64,000 nt of DNA, from assembly GCA_937870635.1 (NCBI GenBank), contig CALMZP010000032.1, positions 95,599-159,598 on the forward strand, given 5' to 3'. This document shows positions 1-8,733 of the stretch, piece by piece. The stretch comes from an uncultured Acidobacteriota bacterium. Its GTDB lineage: Bacteria > Acidobacteriota > Thermoanaerobaculia > Gp7-AA8. The notes under the pieces were generated by a model. It saw only the letters and a list, made by a program, of their open reading frames with translations. It did no database searches and was not told where the DNA came from. Both the position numbers and the translations under genes were made by a program. Within the stretch, counting starts at the first letter, position 1; each line of letters starts with the position of its first letter.

Positions 1-1186
1 GGATGCGCGCGTCGTTCGAGGTCGCCGACGAGAGCGACCAGTTGTGCTCACCGGTCACGTTCCAGTTGCGGCGCTCGAGTTTCTGACCGTAGTCAGGCGC
101 AGCGACCCCGCCGACACGGAAGTTCTCTTCGTCGTAATTCTCGTAGACCGCGCGAAGCCCGCCGGTCATCTGCGAATTGAACGTCGCGTCCACGCTGCCG
201 AAGAGCAGGGTCTGGTCGAACGGACGCTCGACGTCGGCCGCCTGCGATGCGTACGCTCCCGAGGGGCGGAAGAGGGTGATGTTCTTCTCGTTGATCTGCT
301 CGAGTGAAGCGAAGTAGAAGGCCCTGTCGCGTGTGATCGGGCCACCGAGAGTGAAACCGATCTGGCGGCGCGAGTAGTCGTCGTTCTTCTTGAGATCGAG
401 CGCGCCCCGCGAGCGCAGCGCGCTGTCGCGGAAGAATCCGAAAACACTGCCGTTCATGTTGTTCGTGCCGGACTTCGTGACGATGGAGAGGGCGCCGCCC
501 GCGGACCCGCCGATCTCCGTGTCGAATCGACTCGTGATGACGCGGAACTCGCGAACGGCATCCTGGCTGAATCGCGCGCGGGCCAGGCCATTGACCTGAT
601 CGGTCATGTCGACCCCGTTGACGAGGATCGTCGCCTGCGATGCGTTGCCGCCCGCACCGACGACGGGGCCGCCGTTGATGAATCGGAACGATCCGCGCTC
701 GCGCTGCACGCCGGGCGCGATGAAGGCGAGGCGCTGAAAGTCGCGATCGGCGACCGGCAGCGACTCGATCTGCTCCGGAACAATGTTGGTGGAGGAATCG
801 GTCTTGTGCACGTCGACGACCGGCGCGTCGCCGGTGACGGTGATCGCTTCGCTCGCCGAGGGCTGCATCACGACGCTCACCTTCGCGTTCGCGCCGATGC
901 GGAGAACGACGTTCTGAGACCGGGCGGCGAACCCTTCGAGGGAGAAGGCCACCTGATACTCACCGGGTGCGAGGGAAGGGAACCGCGCCAGGCCGGCGGT
1001 ATCGGTGACGCCAACGGTCTGGAATCCGGTTTCAGGGCGGCTGACGCTGATGGTCACGCCGGGAAGCGAGCTCTGGGTCTGGTCGAGGGCGACGGCTTCG
1101 ATCGACCCCTTGTCGATCTGCGCACCCGCGGGGAGGGAAATAAAACAGAGGAGTAACAGGACGAGGGTCAGGAAGCGGCGGTTCAT
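1..1186 (-). CDS. TonB-dependent receptor with carboxypeptidase-regulatory-like N-terminus (C-terminal part beyond window)
   Basis: About 395 residues are visible before the gene leaves the window at base 1. The ATG at 1184-1186 is preceded by GGAGG with a 4-base gap. The order is a signal peptide (residues 1-22, ending PAGAQ), a beta-sandwich of the carboxypeptidase-regulatory-like type (about 25-110, with GVTDTAGLARFPSLAPGEY), then a TonB plug (about 115-235, with ILVNGVDMTDQVNG and VREFRVITSRFDTEIGGSAGG) and the first barrel strands. This architecture is that of the Oar-like outer-membrane receptors that are very abundant in Acidobacteriota. The substrate cannot be read from the sequence; oligosaccharide or peptide uptake is typical of the family. 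It is transcribed divergently from the AI-2E-type permease. Confidence 0.88.
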   Translation of the reverse strand, partial: MNRRFLTLVLLLLCFISLPAGAQIDKGSIEAVALDQTQSSLPGVTISVSRPETGFQTVGVTDTAGLARFPSLAPGEYQVAFSLEGFAARSQNVVLRIGANAKVSVVMQPSASEAITVTGDAPVVDVHKTDSSTNIVPEQIESLPVADRDFQRLAFIAPGVQRERGSFRFINGGPVVGAGGNASQATILVNGVDMTDQVNGLARARFSQDAVREFRVITSRFDTEIGGSAGGALSIVTKSGTNNMNGSVFGFFRDSALRSRGALDLKKNDDYSRRQIGFTLGGPITRDRAFYFASLEQINEKNITLFRPSGAYASQAADVERPFDQTLLFGSVDATFNSQMTGGLRAVYENYDEENFRVGGVAAPDYGQKLERRNWNVTGEHNWSLSSATSNDARI

Positions 1187-1522
1187 CGATCCTCCGAAAT
1201 ACCGGCCGACCGGTCGGTTTGTAATTTGGGCGATTGTATGGCCGGGACGGCGGGGGATGCAACAGCTGGGTGCGCTTGGTGCTTGGGCGGGCGATCCCGT
1301 CCGCGCGACCGCGTGGAGCGGCGGGCGACCTCGCCCGCCGGGTCAGTGGCCGCGGGCGAGGTCGCCCGCGCTCTCCCACCATCCGTCGCGAGTCCGCCCG
1401 TCCGTGTGATCGCGGGCGGGATCGCCCGCGGCTTCACCGTGGGTCCCGGCACTCAGCACCCAGCCCCAAGCACTCAGCACCGGAACGACGGCACATCCCT
1501 TGCGCAGTAGCCGAGGTCAGCC
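1187..1522. other. Divergent intergenic region packed with palindromes
   Basis: This 336-base spacer between two divergent genes holds no convincing ORF. It contains a degenerate GC palindrome near 1286-1307, a full G-element at 1313-1378, a second GC palindrome variant at 1406-1438 (core GCGGGCGGGATCGCCCGC) and AGCACTCAGCACC-type units at 1449-1481. The promoters of both flanking genes should lie here but no strong -35/-10 pair stands out. Confidence 0.6.
1313..1378. repeat. G-element (GC-rich interrupted palindrome), intergenic copy
   Basis: The left half reads GTGGAGCGGCGGGCGACCTC and the right half is close to its reverse complement, ending GTCGCCCGCGCTCTCC, with a short non-palindromic centre. 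Read on the + strand from 1313 it would encode ERRATSPAG...AAGEVARAL, the same peptide pair found inside two real proteins at 27652-27717 and 63763-63858. Here no protein context supports translation. Confidence 0.8.
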
Positions 1523-2599
1523 ATGAACGATGCCGACCAGATCCGGGTGTTTGCGAAGAAAGTCGCGATCGTCCTGCTGCTCGTCTTTCTCTGGTTCATC
1601 CGCGACATCGCCGTCCTTCTCATCGTCTCCGGCGTGCTCGCGGCGGGGATCGCGCCGGTCGTCGAGCGGACGCGCGCGCTCATCCGGCTCTGGTTTCGCC
1701 GCCGTATCGCGCGGAGCTCGGCAGTGCTCCTCGTGTACCTCCCTTTCTTCATCCTGGCCGCGCTCACGATCTTCTTCGGTCTTCCGTATCTCTGGGAAGA
1801 ATCGCGGAAGCTGATGGTCGAACTGCCCCGCCTGCTGGACGAGAGGATCTTCATCCCACTGGAGAAATACATTTCGATGGACGGCATCAGGGCGATGCTG
1901 CCCGGTGGCGAGCCGGCGCCCGGTGGCGCGGAGCCTGTCATCACATACGTGACCGCCGCGGCGACCTTCGTCGCCTCGAGCATCGCAGTGCTCTTCATCG
2001 TTTTCTACATGCTGATCGATGCGGAGCGGATCAAGAACCTGATCCTTCTGGCGTTTCCGTCGGGGGATCGCTCTTCGAGGAAGGCGCTGCTTCGACGCGC
2101 CGGCCGGCGCATGAGCGCGTGGTTATCCGCGCAGCTGATCCTCGCCGGCGTCATCGGCGCCGCGACGTTCATCGCGCTTGCCGCGCTGCGCATCCCGTAC
2201 GCGCTTCCACTCGCATTGATCGCTGCGGTCGGAGAGATGATTCCCGTGGTCGGCCCGATCGTCGGCGCCATTCCCGCTCTTGCCGTGGCGCTCCTTCAAT
2301 CACCGTGGCAGTTCTGGACGATGCTCGTGGTCGCGGTGGTAATCCAGCAGATCGAGAATCTCGTGCTCGTCCCCCGCCTCATGGGCGACAAACTCCACGT
2401 CTCCCCCCTCGGCATCTTCCTGGCGTTCATGGTCGGCGCTTCGCTGCTCGGCATCATCGGGGCGGTGCTCGCGGCGCCGCTGGCGGCGGTCGTCCAGGTG
2501 GTCTTCGAGGAGCTCTACGTCACGCCGCGAGAGCGCCGGCAGGACACCTCCCGCGCCGGCGCGCTGGTGACCAGCGAGACGCGAGAGAACGAGGACTGA
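1523..2599 (+). CDS. AI-2E family transporter (UPF0118/PerM-type membrane protein)
   Basis: The 358-residue protein has the family's usual length and pattern: two closely spaced N-terminal hydrophobic segments (about 14-45), a third near 72-92, a soluble stretch, then four to five C-terminal segments. The family signature GEMIPVVGPIVGAIPA falls near residues 236-252, and the C-terminal part carries LVLVPRLMGDKLHVSPL, also typical. Members are inner-membrane permeases; some export autoinducer-2, others act as Na+/H+ antiporters, so the substrate is open. The ATG at 1523 follows GAGG by about seven bases. It appears monocistronic. Confidence 0.9.
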   Translation: MNDADQIRVFAKKVAIVLLLVFLWFIRDIAVLLIVSGVLAAGIAPVVERTRALIRLWFRRRIARSSAVLLVYLPFFILAALTIFFGLPYLWEESRKLMVELPRLLDERIFIPLEKYISMDGIRAMLPGGEPAPGGAEPVITYVTAAATFVASSIAVLFIVFYMLIDAERIKNLILLAFPSGDRSSRKALLRRAGRRMSAWLSAQLILAGVIGAATFIALAALRIPYALPLALIAAVGEMIPVVGPIVGAIPALAVALLQSPWQFWTMLVVAVVIQQIENLVLVPRLMGDKLHVSPLGIFLAFMVGASLLGIIGAVLAAPLAAVVQVVFEELYVTPRERRQDTSRAGALVTSETRENED

Positions 2600-2782
2600 G
2601 CCTGGACGTTTCACCACGGCCGCGTCCGTCACAGGGCTGAATCATTTTGCTTGTACTTCAAATGGAGTAGGACTACTTTATTAAGGCCCTGTAACAAGCT
2701 GTTCACCGGTTTCCGTGTAGAGGCGGCCGCCTGTCCAGACGGCCACATCATTAACCTTCTGACGATGTCGGAGATCCTATCT

Positions 2783-3661
2783 ATGTCGTTTTCGCACGTT
2801 TGGCGCCGGTCCCTCGTGGTTGCGGTCGTTCTCGTTGTCTGTGCGGTTCCGATGTACGCGAATCACGCGTGGGGCAGTTATCACTGGGCCCGTACAGCCA
2901 ACCCGTTCACGTTGAAGGTCAACGACAATCTCACGGCGATCTGGGAGCCGTATCTGTCCGAAGCTCAGTCCGACTGGAACCGGTCGACGGTGCTCGATCT
3001 GGATGTCCGCTGGCAGAACCCGCTGTCGAGCGTCCGTAAGTGCGCCTCCGTCACCGGACAGATCGAAGTGTGCAACGCCAAGTACGGCCAGAATGGCTGG
3101 CTGGGCATTGCCGGCATCTCGGTTAGCGGCAGCCACATCACGAAGGGTTACACGAAATTGAACGATACGTACTTCGAGATGGCGCAGTACAACACCCCGG
3201 CGTGGCGCCGGATGGTGACCTGCCAGGAAATCGGGCACGACTTCGGTCTCGCCCATCAGGACGAAACCTTCGACAACGTCAACCTCGGCTCCTGTATGGA
3301 TTACACGAACGATCCCGATGGCGGAGCCGGGGGCGCGTCGAGCAACGATCCGTCCAACGAGCATCCGAACCAGCACGATTACGACCAGATCCAGACGATC
3401 TATTCGCACACCGACAGCACGACGACCATCGCGGCCGTGATCGACTCGATGGCGAAAGCGGCCAGCCGCCCGCCGACGATGGTCGAAATCCTCGACGCAA
3501 CCGATGACGACTGGGGAACCGCGGTCGGCTACGACGGCCACGGCCGCCCGAACCGCTTTGCCCGCCCGACCGGCATGAACGCGGACGGCGAGCTCGAATT
3601 CGACCTCACTCATGTCACATGGGCGATCGATGCCCCGGGCAACCGCGGCGATCACCACTAG
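2783..3661 (+). CDS. Secreted metzincin-like metalloprotease with QEIGH active-site variant
   Basis: The chosen ATG at 2783 starts a clear signal peptide (MSFSHVWRRSLVVAVVLVVC, cleavage after MYA); an upstream in-frame ATG at 2765 would put charged residues ahead of it. The mature part of about 265 residues contains CQEIGHDFGLAHQDE near residues 146-160, followed by a downstream CMDYT Met-turn-like motif. Metzincins normally have HEXXHXXGXXH; here the first zinc-ligand position is Gln. The second and third His are kept. It is therefore either a divergent secreted peptidase or a non-catalytic relative. The gene is single and ends 20 bases before a strong terminator. Confidence 0.75.
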   Translation: MSFSHVWRRSLVVAVVLVVCAVPMYANHAWGSYHWARTANPFTLKVNDNLTAIWEPYLSEAQSDWNRSTVLDLDVRWQNPLSSVRKCASVTGQIEVCNAKYGQNGWLGIAGISVSGSHITKGYTKLNDTYFEMAQYNTPAWRRMVTCQEIGHDFGLAHQDETFDNVNLGSCMDYTNDPDGGAGGASSNDPSNEHPNQHDYDQIQTIYSHTDSTTTIAAVIDSMAKAASRPPTMVEILDATDDDWGTAVGYDGHGRPNRFARPTGMNADGELEFDLTHVTWAIDAPGNRGDHH

Positions 3662-3681
3662 TTTCCACGCGACGCAAAACG

Positions 3682-3713
3682 AAAAGCCCCGCGGAAACGC
3701 GGGGCTTTTTTTT
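3682..3713 (+). terminator. Intrinsic terminator of the metalloprotease-like gene
   Basis: A GC stem (AAAAGCCCCGCG / CGCGGGGCTTTT) with an AAA-type loop is followed by eight T residues. This is the only textbook Rho-independent terminator seen in the window. Confidence 0.93.
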
Positions 3714-3735
3714 GGAGCGCGCCGACCTCGGGCGC

Positions 3736-3764
3736 GATGCGCGGGCGGGGTCGCCCGCGTTCCA
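3736..3764. repeat. Short GC palindrome, G-element family
   Basis: The core GCGGGCGGGGTCGCCCGC lies between the convergent metalloprotease and lipoprotein genes and matches the short variant seen at 1406-1438 and 30064-30083. Confidence 0.6.
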
Positions 3765-3964
3765 CTGCAGCTAACAGGCCCGGCGTGTGCATCAGGCGCT
3801 GATCCCGCGCCCGTCATCGTATGCCCCTCGTGCGCATCAGCCGATCCCGTCGTGCCGGGCATCTCGTGACCGCCATGCTCGTGGCCACCACCGATCTCGA
3901 CACCTTTGGCCAGCGCCGCGGGCAGCAGCGCACCAGCGTGTCCTCATCCTCAATTCCTCAGGGT

Positions 3965-5209
3965 TCAAATCCGCCGTCGGGCGACATGAATCTTCTTCCC
4001 GGACGGCGTTTGCTCCGTCCAGGCGAAGAAGACGTCGGGGCCGGAACGGGCAGTCCGTGCAAATCCCGCCCCGCGGGCCGTGGTGGTGTCGGCGATCCTG
4101 CTCGAGGGCTCGACGCCGCCGGGTGAGACGCGGCGCGCGCGCAACTCTGCGCCGCCAGCTGTCTGTTCGAGCCACGTGACGAGAGCCTTCGCTCCGTCCA
4201 GCATCAGCACATCGACGCGCCCGGCGGGCTTGCCATCATCGACGACGACCGGGGTTCCTAGTGTCGCTCCGCCATCATCCGAGAAGGCCACATACACACG
4301 CGGCTGCTGATTTGCCTCGGTGAACCAGGCAATGGCCAGACGATCTCCGGCTGCGTCGATCTGCGGTCCGTTCACCGGGCAACCGGCGATCTTCCAGCCG
4401 TCGTCGCGTACGGGCGACGGCTGCGTCCATCCGGTACCGGTGTAGCGAACATAGGAGATGTCGCGGATCTCTGCCAGCGATCGATCGCGATAGACGATGA
4501 CCGGACCCGCAGAAGTAGTGGCCATGCCAGTCGCGCAGCATTCGCATGTGCGGGGATCGATCTCGAAGTCGGTGGACAACGTTCCCTTCACATCGACAGT
4601 CGCGTAGCGAAGAGTCATGTCGCCGGCATCGTGCCCTTCCTCGTGATCCCCGCCGCCCGCCATCTTCCGGCCATCGAGCCACGTTGCGGCCACACCACCG
4701 CCGCGCAAGGGAGCAAGGCTGACGAATCCATGTTCGCTCTGTGTGCCGTCACGATTGAGAAGGAACGGTGTGCCCCAGGTCGCGCCGCCGTCGGTCGACG
4801 TTGCCATCTTCACGTCGTACGCATAGGTGCCCTTGCCGCTTTTCTGCAGCCAGTGCGCGAACAGCGTCCCCTTCTCATCCTCGACGATCGAAGGGAAGTC
4901 TGCCCAGTTCACGAAAAGGTCGGCGCGTTGAACGATCGTCTTCGGCTTGGACCATCCGCCGTCGCGATATCTGGCGAAGCGGAGCGCGAAGTCCTTCCCT
5001 CCCGGAACCGGTTCGAGCCAGCTCAGTAGGACGCCGTCGCGCGCGGCAGACAGAAACGGCTCCGCCGCATCCGCCCCCGCCGGAGAAGCGATCTCCTCGA
5101 CGTCCGGACCGGTCCGCGCCGCCGCGGCCGTCGGCGCGGGAGGTGTCGGTGCTTCGGCGGAGCAGCCAGTTACGAGAGTCACTAACAGGATCGCGGCAAT
5201 CTTCATCAT
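3965..5209 (-). CDS. Sialidase-fold (BNR-like) lipoprotein
   Basis: The 414-residue product begins with a lipoprotein signal peptide ending LVTGC (lipidated Cys at residue 16), then a Pro/Ala-rich tether of about 20 residues. The rest reads as a beta-propeller with Asp-box-like turns (STDGGATWG, SDDGGATLG), as in exported exo-alpha-sialidase-like proteins. A compact Cys cluster, TCECCATG, sits in the middle. Specific sialidase catalytic residues are not evident, so substrate and enzymatic activity are unknown. It lies downstream of copA on the same strand, separated only by an inverted GGACCYT array, so it may be part of a copper-related operon; the Cys cluster would fit metal handling but that is inference. 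Confidence 0.75.
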   Translation of the reverse strand: MMKIAAILLVTLVTGCSAEAPTPPAPTAAAARTGPDVEEIASPAGADAAEPFLSAARDGVLLSWLEPVPGGKDFALRFARYRDGGWSKPKTIVQRADLFVNWADFPSIVEDEKGTLFAHWLQKSGKGTYAYDVKMATSTDGGATWGTPFLLNRDGTQSEHGFVSLAPLRGGGVAATWLDGRKMAGGGDHEEGHDAGDMTLRYATVDVKGTLSTDFEIDPRTCECCATGMATTSAGPVIVYRDRSLAEIRDISYVRYTGTGWTQPSPVRDDGWKIAGCPVNGPQIDAAGDRLAIAWFTEANQQPRVYVAFSDDGGATLGTPVVVDDGKPAGRVDVLMLDGAKALVTWLEQTAGGAELRARRVSPGGVEPSSRIADTTTARGAGFARTARSGPDVFFAWTEQTPSGKKIHVARRRI

Positions 5210-5225
5210 CTGTTTTCTAACACGA

Positions 5226-5310
5226 TTTGGACCCTGGACCTTGGACCTTGGACCTTGGGACTGCGTGTTCTGCGCTTTTCAAGGTCCAGGGTCCAGGGTC
5301 CAGGGTTCAG
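5226..5310. repeat. Inverted tandem array, GGACCYT heptamer
   Basis: The left arm (5226-5259) has four to five units of GGACCCT/GGACCTT; the right arm (5280-5309) has four units of the reverse complement AGGGTCC; about 20 bases separate them. The right arm directly touches the copA stop codon (TGA at 5307-5309). The arms can form a stem of about 28 bp. Confidence 0.9.
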
Positions 5311-7745
5311 ATTTTCACCGTCCTCAGGCGGAGGGCGTTAGCGATGACGGATACGGAGCTGAAGCTCATCGCGGCGGCGGCGATCATCGGGCTGAGCAGC
5401 ATGCCGAAGACCGGATAGAGAATGCCCGCGGCGACCGGAACGCCGATGACGTTGTAGATGAACGCAAAGAAGAGATTCTGGCGGATGTTTCTCATCGTGG
5501 CGTTGCTGAGGCGTCGCGCGCGCACGATTCCGCGCAGGTCTCCTTTGACGAGGGTTACCCCGGCGCTCTCCATCGCCACGTCCGTTCCGGTTCCCATCGC
5601 GATCCCGACCTGAGCCTGTGCCAGCGCCGGCGCGTCGTTGATGCCGTCGCCCGCCATCGCCACGATGTGACCTTGCGATTGCAGCCTCTTCACGACATCG
5701 GCTTTCTGATCGGGCAGGACGTCGGCGACGACCTCGTCGATGCCGAGCTTCGCCGCCACGGCCTTCGCCGTGGTGATGCTGTCGCCGGTGAGCATCACGA
5801 TGCGCACGCCGGCTTCATGCAGTCCGGCGATCGCATCCTTCGAGGTCTCCTTGATCGGATCGGACACGCCGACGAGTCCTGCGGGCTTGCCATCGATGAC
5901 GACGAACATCACCGACTGCCCGTCTCCGCGGAGGCGTTCGGCGAGATCGGCGAGCTCGCGCGAATCGACGTCAAGGTCCGTGAGCAATGCCTGATTTCCG
6001 ACGGCGACGACGTGGCCATCCACGTTCCCCTGCACACCTTTGCCGGTGACCGACTGGAATTCCGTCGCGGCCTGCACGGCGATCCCGCGGTTCTCCGCAC
6101 CGGCGATGATCGCCGCGGCGAGAGGGTGTTCGCTCGCACGTTCCACCCCGGCCGCGAGGCGAAGCATTTCCTTCTCATCGAATCCGGCCGCAGCGATGAC
6201 CGTCGTCAGCTGCGGCCTGCCGACGGTCAGAGTCCCCGTCTTGTCGACCACCAGCGTGTCGACGGTGCGCAGAACCTCGATCGATTCGGCGTTGCGGAAC
6301 AGCACTCCCGCGGTCGCGCCCTTCCCCGCCGCGACCATGACCGACATCGGGGTGGCCAGTCCAAGGGCGCAGGGGCAGGCGATGATGAGGACAGCAACGG
6401 CGTTGACGATGGCGTACACGAGCCGCGGCTCGGGACCGAGATAAGACCATACCCCGAACGTGATCGCCGAAACCGCGATCACCGTCGGCACGAACCAGGC
6501 CGATACCACGTCGGCGAGCCTCTGAATCGGGGCGCGGCTGCGTTGAGCCTGCGCGACCATGTTCACGATCTGGGAGAGGAGCGTGTCCGCCCCGACGCGT
6601 TCGGCCTTCATGAGAACCGACCCCGTGGTGTTGACGGTCGCGCCGATGAGTCTCGCACCGGCCGACTTCTCCACCGGGAGCGGCTCGCCCGTCACCATCG
6701 ATTCGTCGACGTTCGTCGTCCCCTCGAGGACCACGCCGTCCACAGGGACCTTCTCTCCGGGACGCACGCGCAACGTGTCGCCGGGCCGCACTTCTTCGAG
6801 CGGAACGTCGCGCTCGACCCCGTCCTCCACGCGGCGCGCGGTCTTCGGGGCGAGGCCGAGGAGCGCGCGGATTGCGGCGCCGGTGCGGCTGCGGGCGCGA
6901 AGCTCCATCACCTGTCCGAGAAGGACGAGGGTCACGATCGCGGCCGCTGCTTCGAAGTAGACCCCGACGTGTCCCATGTCATCCTTGAACGAGGCGGGGA
7001 ACACGCGCGGGAACAGCGTCGCAAAAAGGCTGTAGACGTACGCCACGGCGACACCGAGTCCGATCAGCGTGAACATGTTGAGGTGTCTGTTCACCACGGA
7101 CGCCCATGCACGTTGAAAGAACGGCCAGCCACCCCACAGCACGACCGGCGTCGCCAGGGCCAGCTCGAACCACGGCGCGTACATCGTCAGTGTGTGACCG
7201 AACATGTCGTGCGCGCCCGGCATGTGCCGCGCCATCGCAAAGATCACGAGTGGCACGGTGAGAACGGTGCTGACCCAGAAGCGCCGGGCCATGTCCTCGA
7301 GCTCGGGATTCTTCTCCTCGATCATCACGCTGCGCGGCTCGAGCACCATCCCGCAGATCGGGCAGCTGCCCGGCGCGTCCCGCACGATCTCCGGATGCAT
7401 CGGGCACGTCCACTCGGTCCTCGTCGCCAGCGCAGTGACCATCTCCGGCTCGAGGGCCATGCCGCACTTCGGGCAGGCGCCCGGACCCTTCTGGCGAACC
7501 TCGGGATCCATCGGGCAGGTGTAGATCGCATTCTCGGCGCCGGCGGGGACCGGCTCCGGCTTCGACGCGGCCGCCTCGCCGATGTATGCCGACGGATCGG
7601 CGTTGAACTTCTTCTTGCACGCGATCGAGCAGAAGTAATAGACCTTGCCTCCAACGCGCGATGAGCCGGCGGCGTTTTCCGGATCGACCGTCATGCCGCA
7701 GACCGGATCGATGACGGCCGCGGCAGGTTCGTGCTGATGGTTCAT
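5307..7745 (-). CDS. copA: Copper-translocating P1B-type ATPase with YHS and two HMBD metal-binding domains
   Basis: The 812-residue enzyme pumps a heavy metal (most likely Cu+) out across the inner membrane. The ATG at 7745 follows GAGGGGG; an upstream extension of the frame is the overlapping YHS gene read out of frame. Order: YHS domain (about 10-55, DPVCGMTVD...CSIACKKKF), two heavy-metal-binding motifs (YTCPMDPEV...CPKCGM near 73-98 and WTCPMHPEI...CPICGM near 112-137), transmembrane helices, actuator loop ([10 protein letters not shown]), CPC metal site ([11 protein letters not shown] near 456), phosphorylation motif DKTGTLT near 500 and GDGIND near 700. The ferredoxin-like HMA domain of classical CopA is absent; the YHS/HMBD front end replaces it. 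Confidence 0.93.
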   Translation of the reverse strand: MNHQHEPAAAVIDPVCGMTVDPENAAGSSRVGGKVYYFCSIACKKKFNADPSAYIGEAAASKPEPVPAGAENAIYTCPMDPEVRQKGPGACPKCGMALEPEMVTALATRTEWTCPMHPEIVRDAPGSCPICGMVLEPRSVMIEEKNPELEDMARRFWVSTVLTVPLVIFAMARHMPGAHDMFGHTLTMYAPWFELALATPVVLWGGWPFFQRAWASVVNRHLNMFTLIGLGVAVAYVYSLFATLFPRVFPASFKDDMGHVGVYFEAAAAIVTLVLLGQVMELRARSRTGAAIRALLGLAPKTARRVEDGVERDVPLEEVRPGDTLRVRPGEKVPVDGVVLEGTTNVDESMVTGEPLPVEKSAGARLIGATVNTTGSVLMKAERVGADTLLSQIVNMVAQAQRSRAPIQRLADVVSAWFVPTVIAVSAITFGVWSYLGPEPRLVYAIVNAVAVLIIACPCALGLATPMSVMVAAGKGATAGVLFRNAESIEVLRTVDTLVVDKTGTLTVGRPQLTTVIAAAGFDEKEMLRLAAGVERASEHPLAAAIIAGAENRGIAVQAATEFQSVTGKGVQGNVDGHVVAVGNQALLTDLDVDSRELADLAERLRGDGQSVMFVVIDGKPAGLVGVSDPIKETSKDAIAGLHEAGVRIVMLTGDSITTAKAVAAKLGIDEVVADVLPDQKADVVKRLQSQGHIVAMAGDGINDAPALAQAQVGIAMGTGTDVAMESAGVTLVKGDLRGIVRARRLSNATMRNIRQNLFFAFIYNVIGVPVAAGILYPVFGMLLSPMIAAAAMSFSSVSVIANALRLRTVKI

Positions 7746-7762
7746 GGATTCCCCCTCAACTA

Positions 7763-7950
7763 TCACTTGCAGCGCGAGCAGCAGCTGGCCGCGGGAGCGT
7801 CCGTTCCCTCGCGGCCAGCGTAAGCCGCCGGAGCGGAATCGAACTTCGCCTCGCAGCCTCGCGAGCAGAAGACTGTCCCGCAAACTGCGAGGAGCCTACC
7901 GCCTTCTCAGAGTCGGTGCTCATTCCACACACAGGGTCAATGACTTTCAT
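7763..7950 (-). pseudogene. Frameshifted YHS-domain gene upstream of copA
   Basis: The frame from the ATG at 7950 reads [20 protein letters not shown] and loses sense after QFAG. Shifting by one base at the GGG run near 7872-7876 restores [20 protein letters not shown] and a Cys-rich tail ending SCCSRCK with a TGA at 7763-7765, giving a typical YHS metal-binding protein of about 62 residues. A single lost G explains it. The start codon also has no ribosome-binding site because a 117-bp hairpin begins at the base next to the ATG. Either a decayed gene or a sequencing error in the G run. Confidence 0.8.
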
Positions 7951-8067
7951 GGGGTTGTCATGGTGTCAGGTCTGGAAAAGCAACTTTTCTTCCGTTTCTG
8001 ACGACAAATGCCGCCTTCAAAAAAGGAAGAAAAGTTGCTTTTCCAGACCTGACACCATGACAACCCC
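7951..8067. repeat. 117-bp perfect hairpin (43-bp arms)
   Basis: Arms 7951-7993 and 8025-8067 are exact reverse complements of each other and enclose a 31-base loop. The outer ends read GGGGTTGTCATGGTGTCAGG. It fills the divergent space between the YHS gene and the sigma factor gene. The form resembles a non-autonomous palindromic element; no transposase lies nearby. Confidence 0.95.
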
Positions 8068-8077
8068 GATGTAGAAT
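8049..8077 (+). promoter_or_regulatory. Putative promoter of the sigma/CHAT operon inside the hairpin edge
   Basis: CTGACA (8049-8054) and TAGAAT (8072-8077) are separated by exactly 17 bases, a good sigma-70-type match, 27 bases upstream of the sigma factor start. The -35 lies in the right arm of the hairpin and the -10 just outside it, so the element appears to donate half of the promoter. Confidence 0.55.
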
Positions 8078-8104
8078 CCATTCTGGACTTCAGTCCATCC
8101 CTCC

Positions 8105-8695
8105 ATGACCGTGGATCCGTTTCATCGCCGGTCCAAAGACACATGGACCCTCACCGCCGCTGCGTTCGAGCGGCTGCTGACACTCCTCCATCCAGAGCGC
8201 GACAAGGCCGCAGTCGAATACGAGCGGCTCCGCGACCGGATCACAGGCCTCCTCGGATGGTGGGGATCACCGCGGGCAGCGGAGCTCGCCGACGAGACAC
8301 TCGATCGCGTCGCCCGCAAACTCGACGAGGGGGCCGAGGTGCGGACCGGGTCACTGGGAGCCTATGTGCGCGGTGTGGCTCGGATGGTTTTCTATGAATC
8401 GTCCCGGCAGCAGCAGACCGATCCGCTGCCGCCCGATCTCGACCTCTCCGTTCCCGTCACCGACGAAGAGCAGAGCCCGGCTCTCGTCTGTTTCGACCAG
8501 TGCCTGGCAAAGCTATCGGCGGCCGATCGAAAGAACCTGCTCCGTTACTACGACGACGCCGGCGAACGGACCATGGACGCGCGACGGAAACTGGCGGACG
8601 AGCTCGGTATCTCGACCAATGTCCTCCGTGTACGGATGCACCGCCTGCGCGACCGGCTGGAACAATGTGTAGCGGGCTGTCGCGCGGACGGATGA
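8105..8695 (+). CDS. ECF-like RNA polymerase sigma factor
   Basis: The 196-residue protein has a sigma region-2-like helical segment (about 20-100, with GSLGAYVRGVARMVFYES) and a region-4 helix-turn-helix (about 135-185, ADELGISTNVLRVRMHRLRDRL). There is no zinc-finger or extra domain. It is followed after 38 bases by a one-TM protein and then a TPR-CHAT protease, a gene order in which the sigma factor usually controls its own operon. The ATG at 8105 is the first good start; alternative starts inside would remove part of region 2. Confidence 0.82.
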   Translation: MTVDPFHRRSKDTWTLTAAAFERLLTLLHPERDKAAVEYERLRDRITGLLGWWGSPRAAELADETLDRVARKLDEGAEVRTGSLGAYVRGVARMVFYESSRQQQTDPLPPDLDLSVPVTDEEQSPALVCFDQCLAKLSAADRKNLLRYYDDAGERTMDARRKLADELGISTNVLRVRMHRLRDRLEQCVAGCRADG

Positions 8696-8733
8696 AACGT
8701 TTTCGCCGATCCCGACATACCTGATGAGGATTG

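Noticed and set aside
1234..2640. Alternative frame over the AI-2E-type permease
   Set aside because: Arg-rich shifted frame of a membrane protein gene; the 1523-2599 frame has the family motifs.
3770..3930. Minus-strand His/Gly-rich peptide (GGGHEHGGHEMPG...) downstream of the lipoprotein
   Set aside because: Coding-like and His-rich, perhaps a remnant of a metal-binding protein, but there is no start codon after an in-frame TGA and no homologue I recognise.
4947..7664. Long + strand frame opposite copA
   Set aside because: It is antisense to a well-supported P-type ATPase, is rich in Arg/His/Asp and shows no domain; it arises from high GC.
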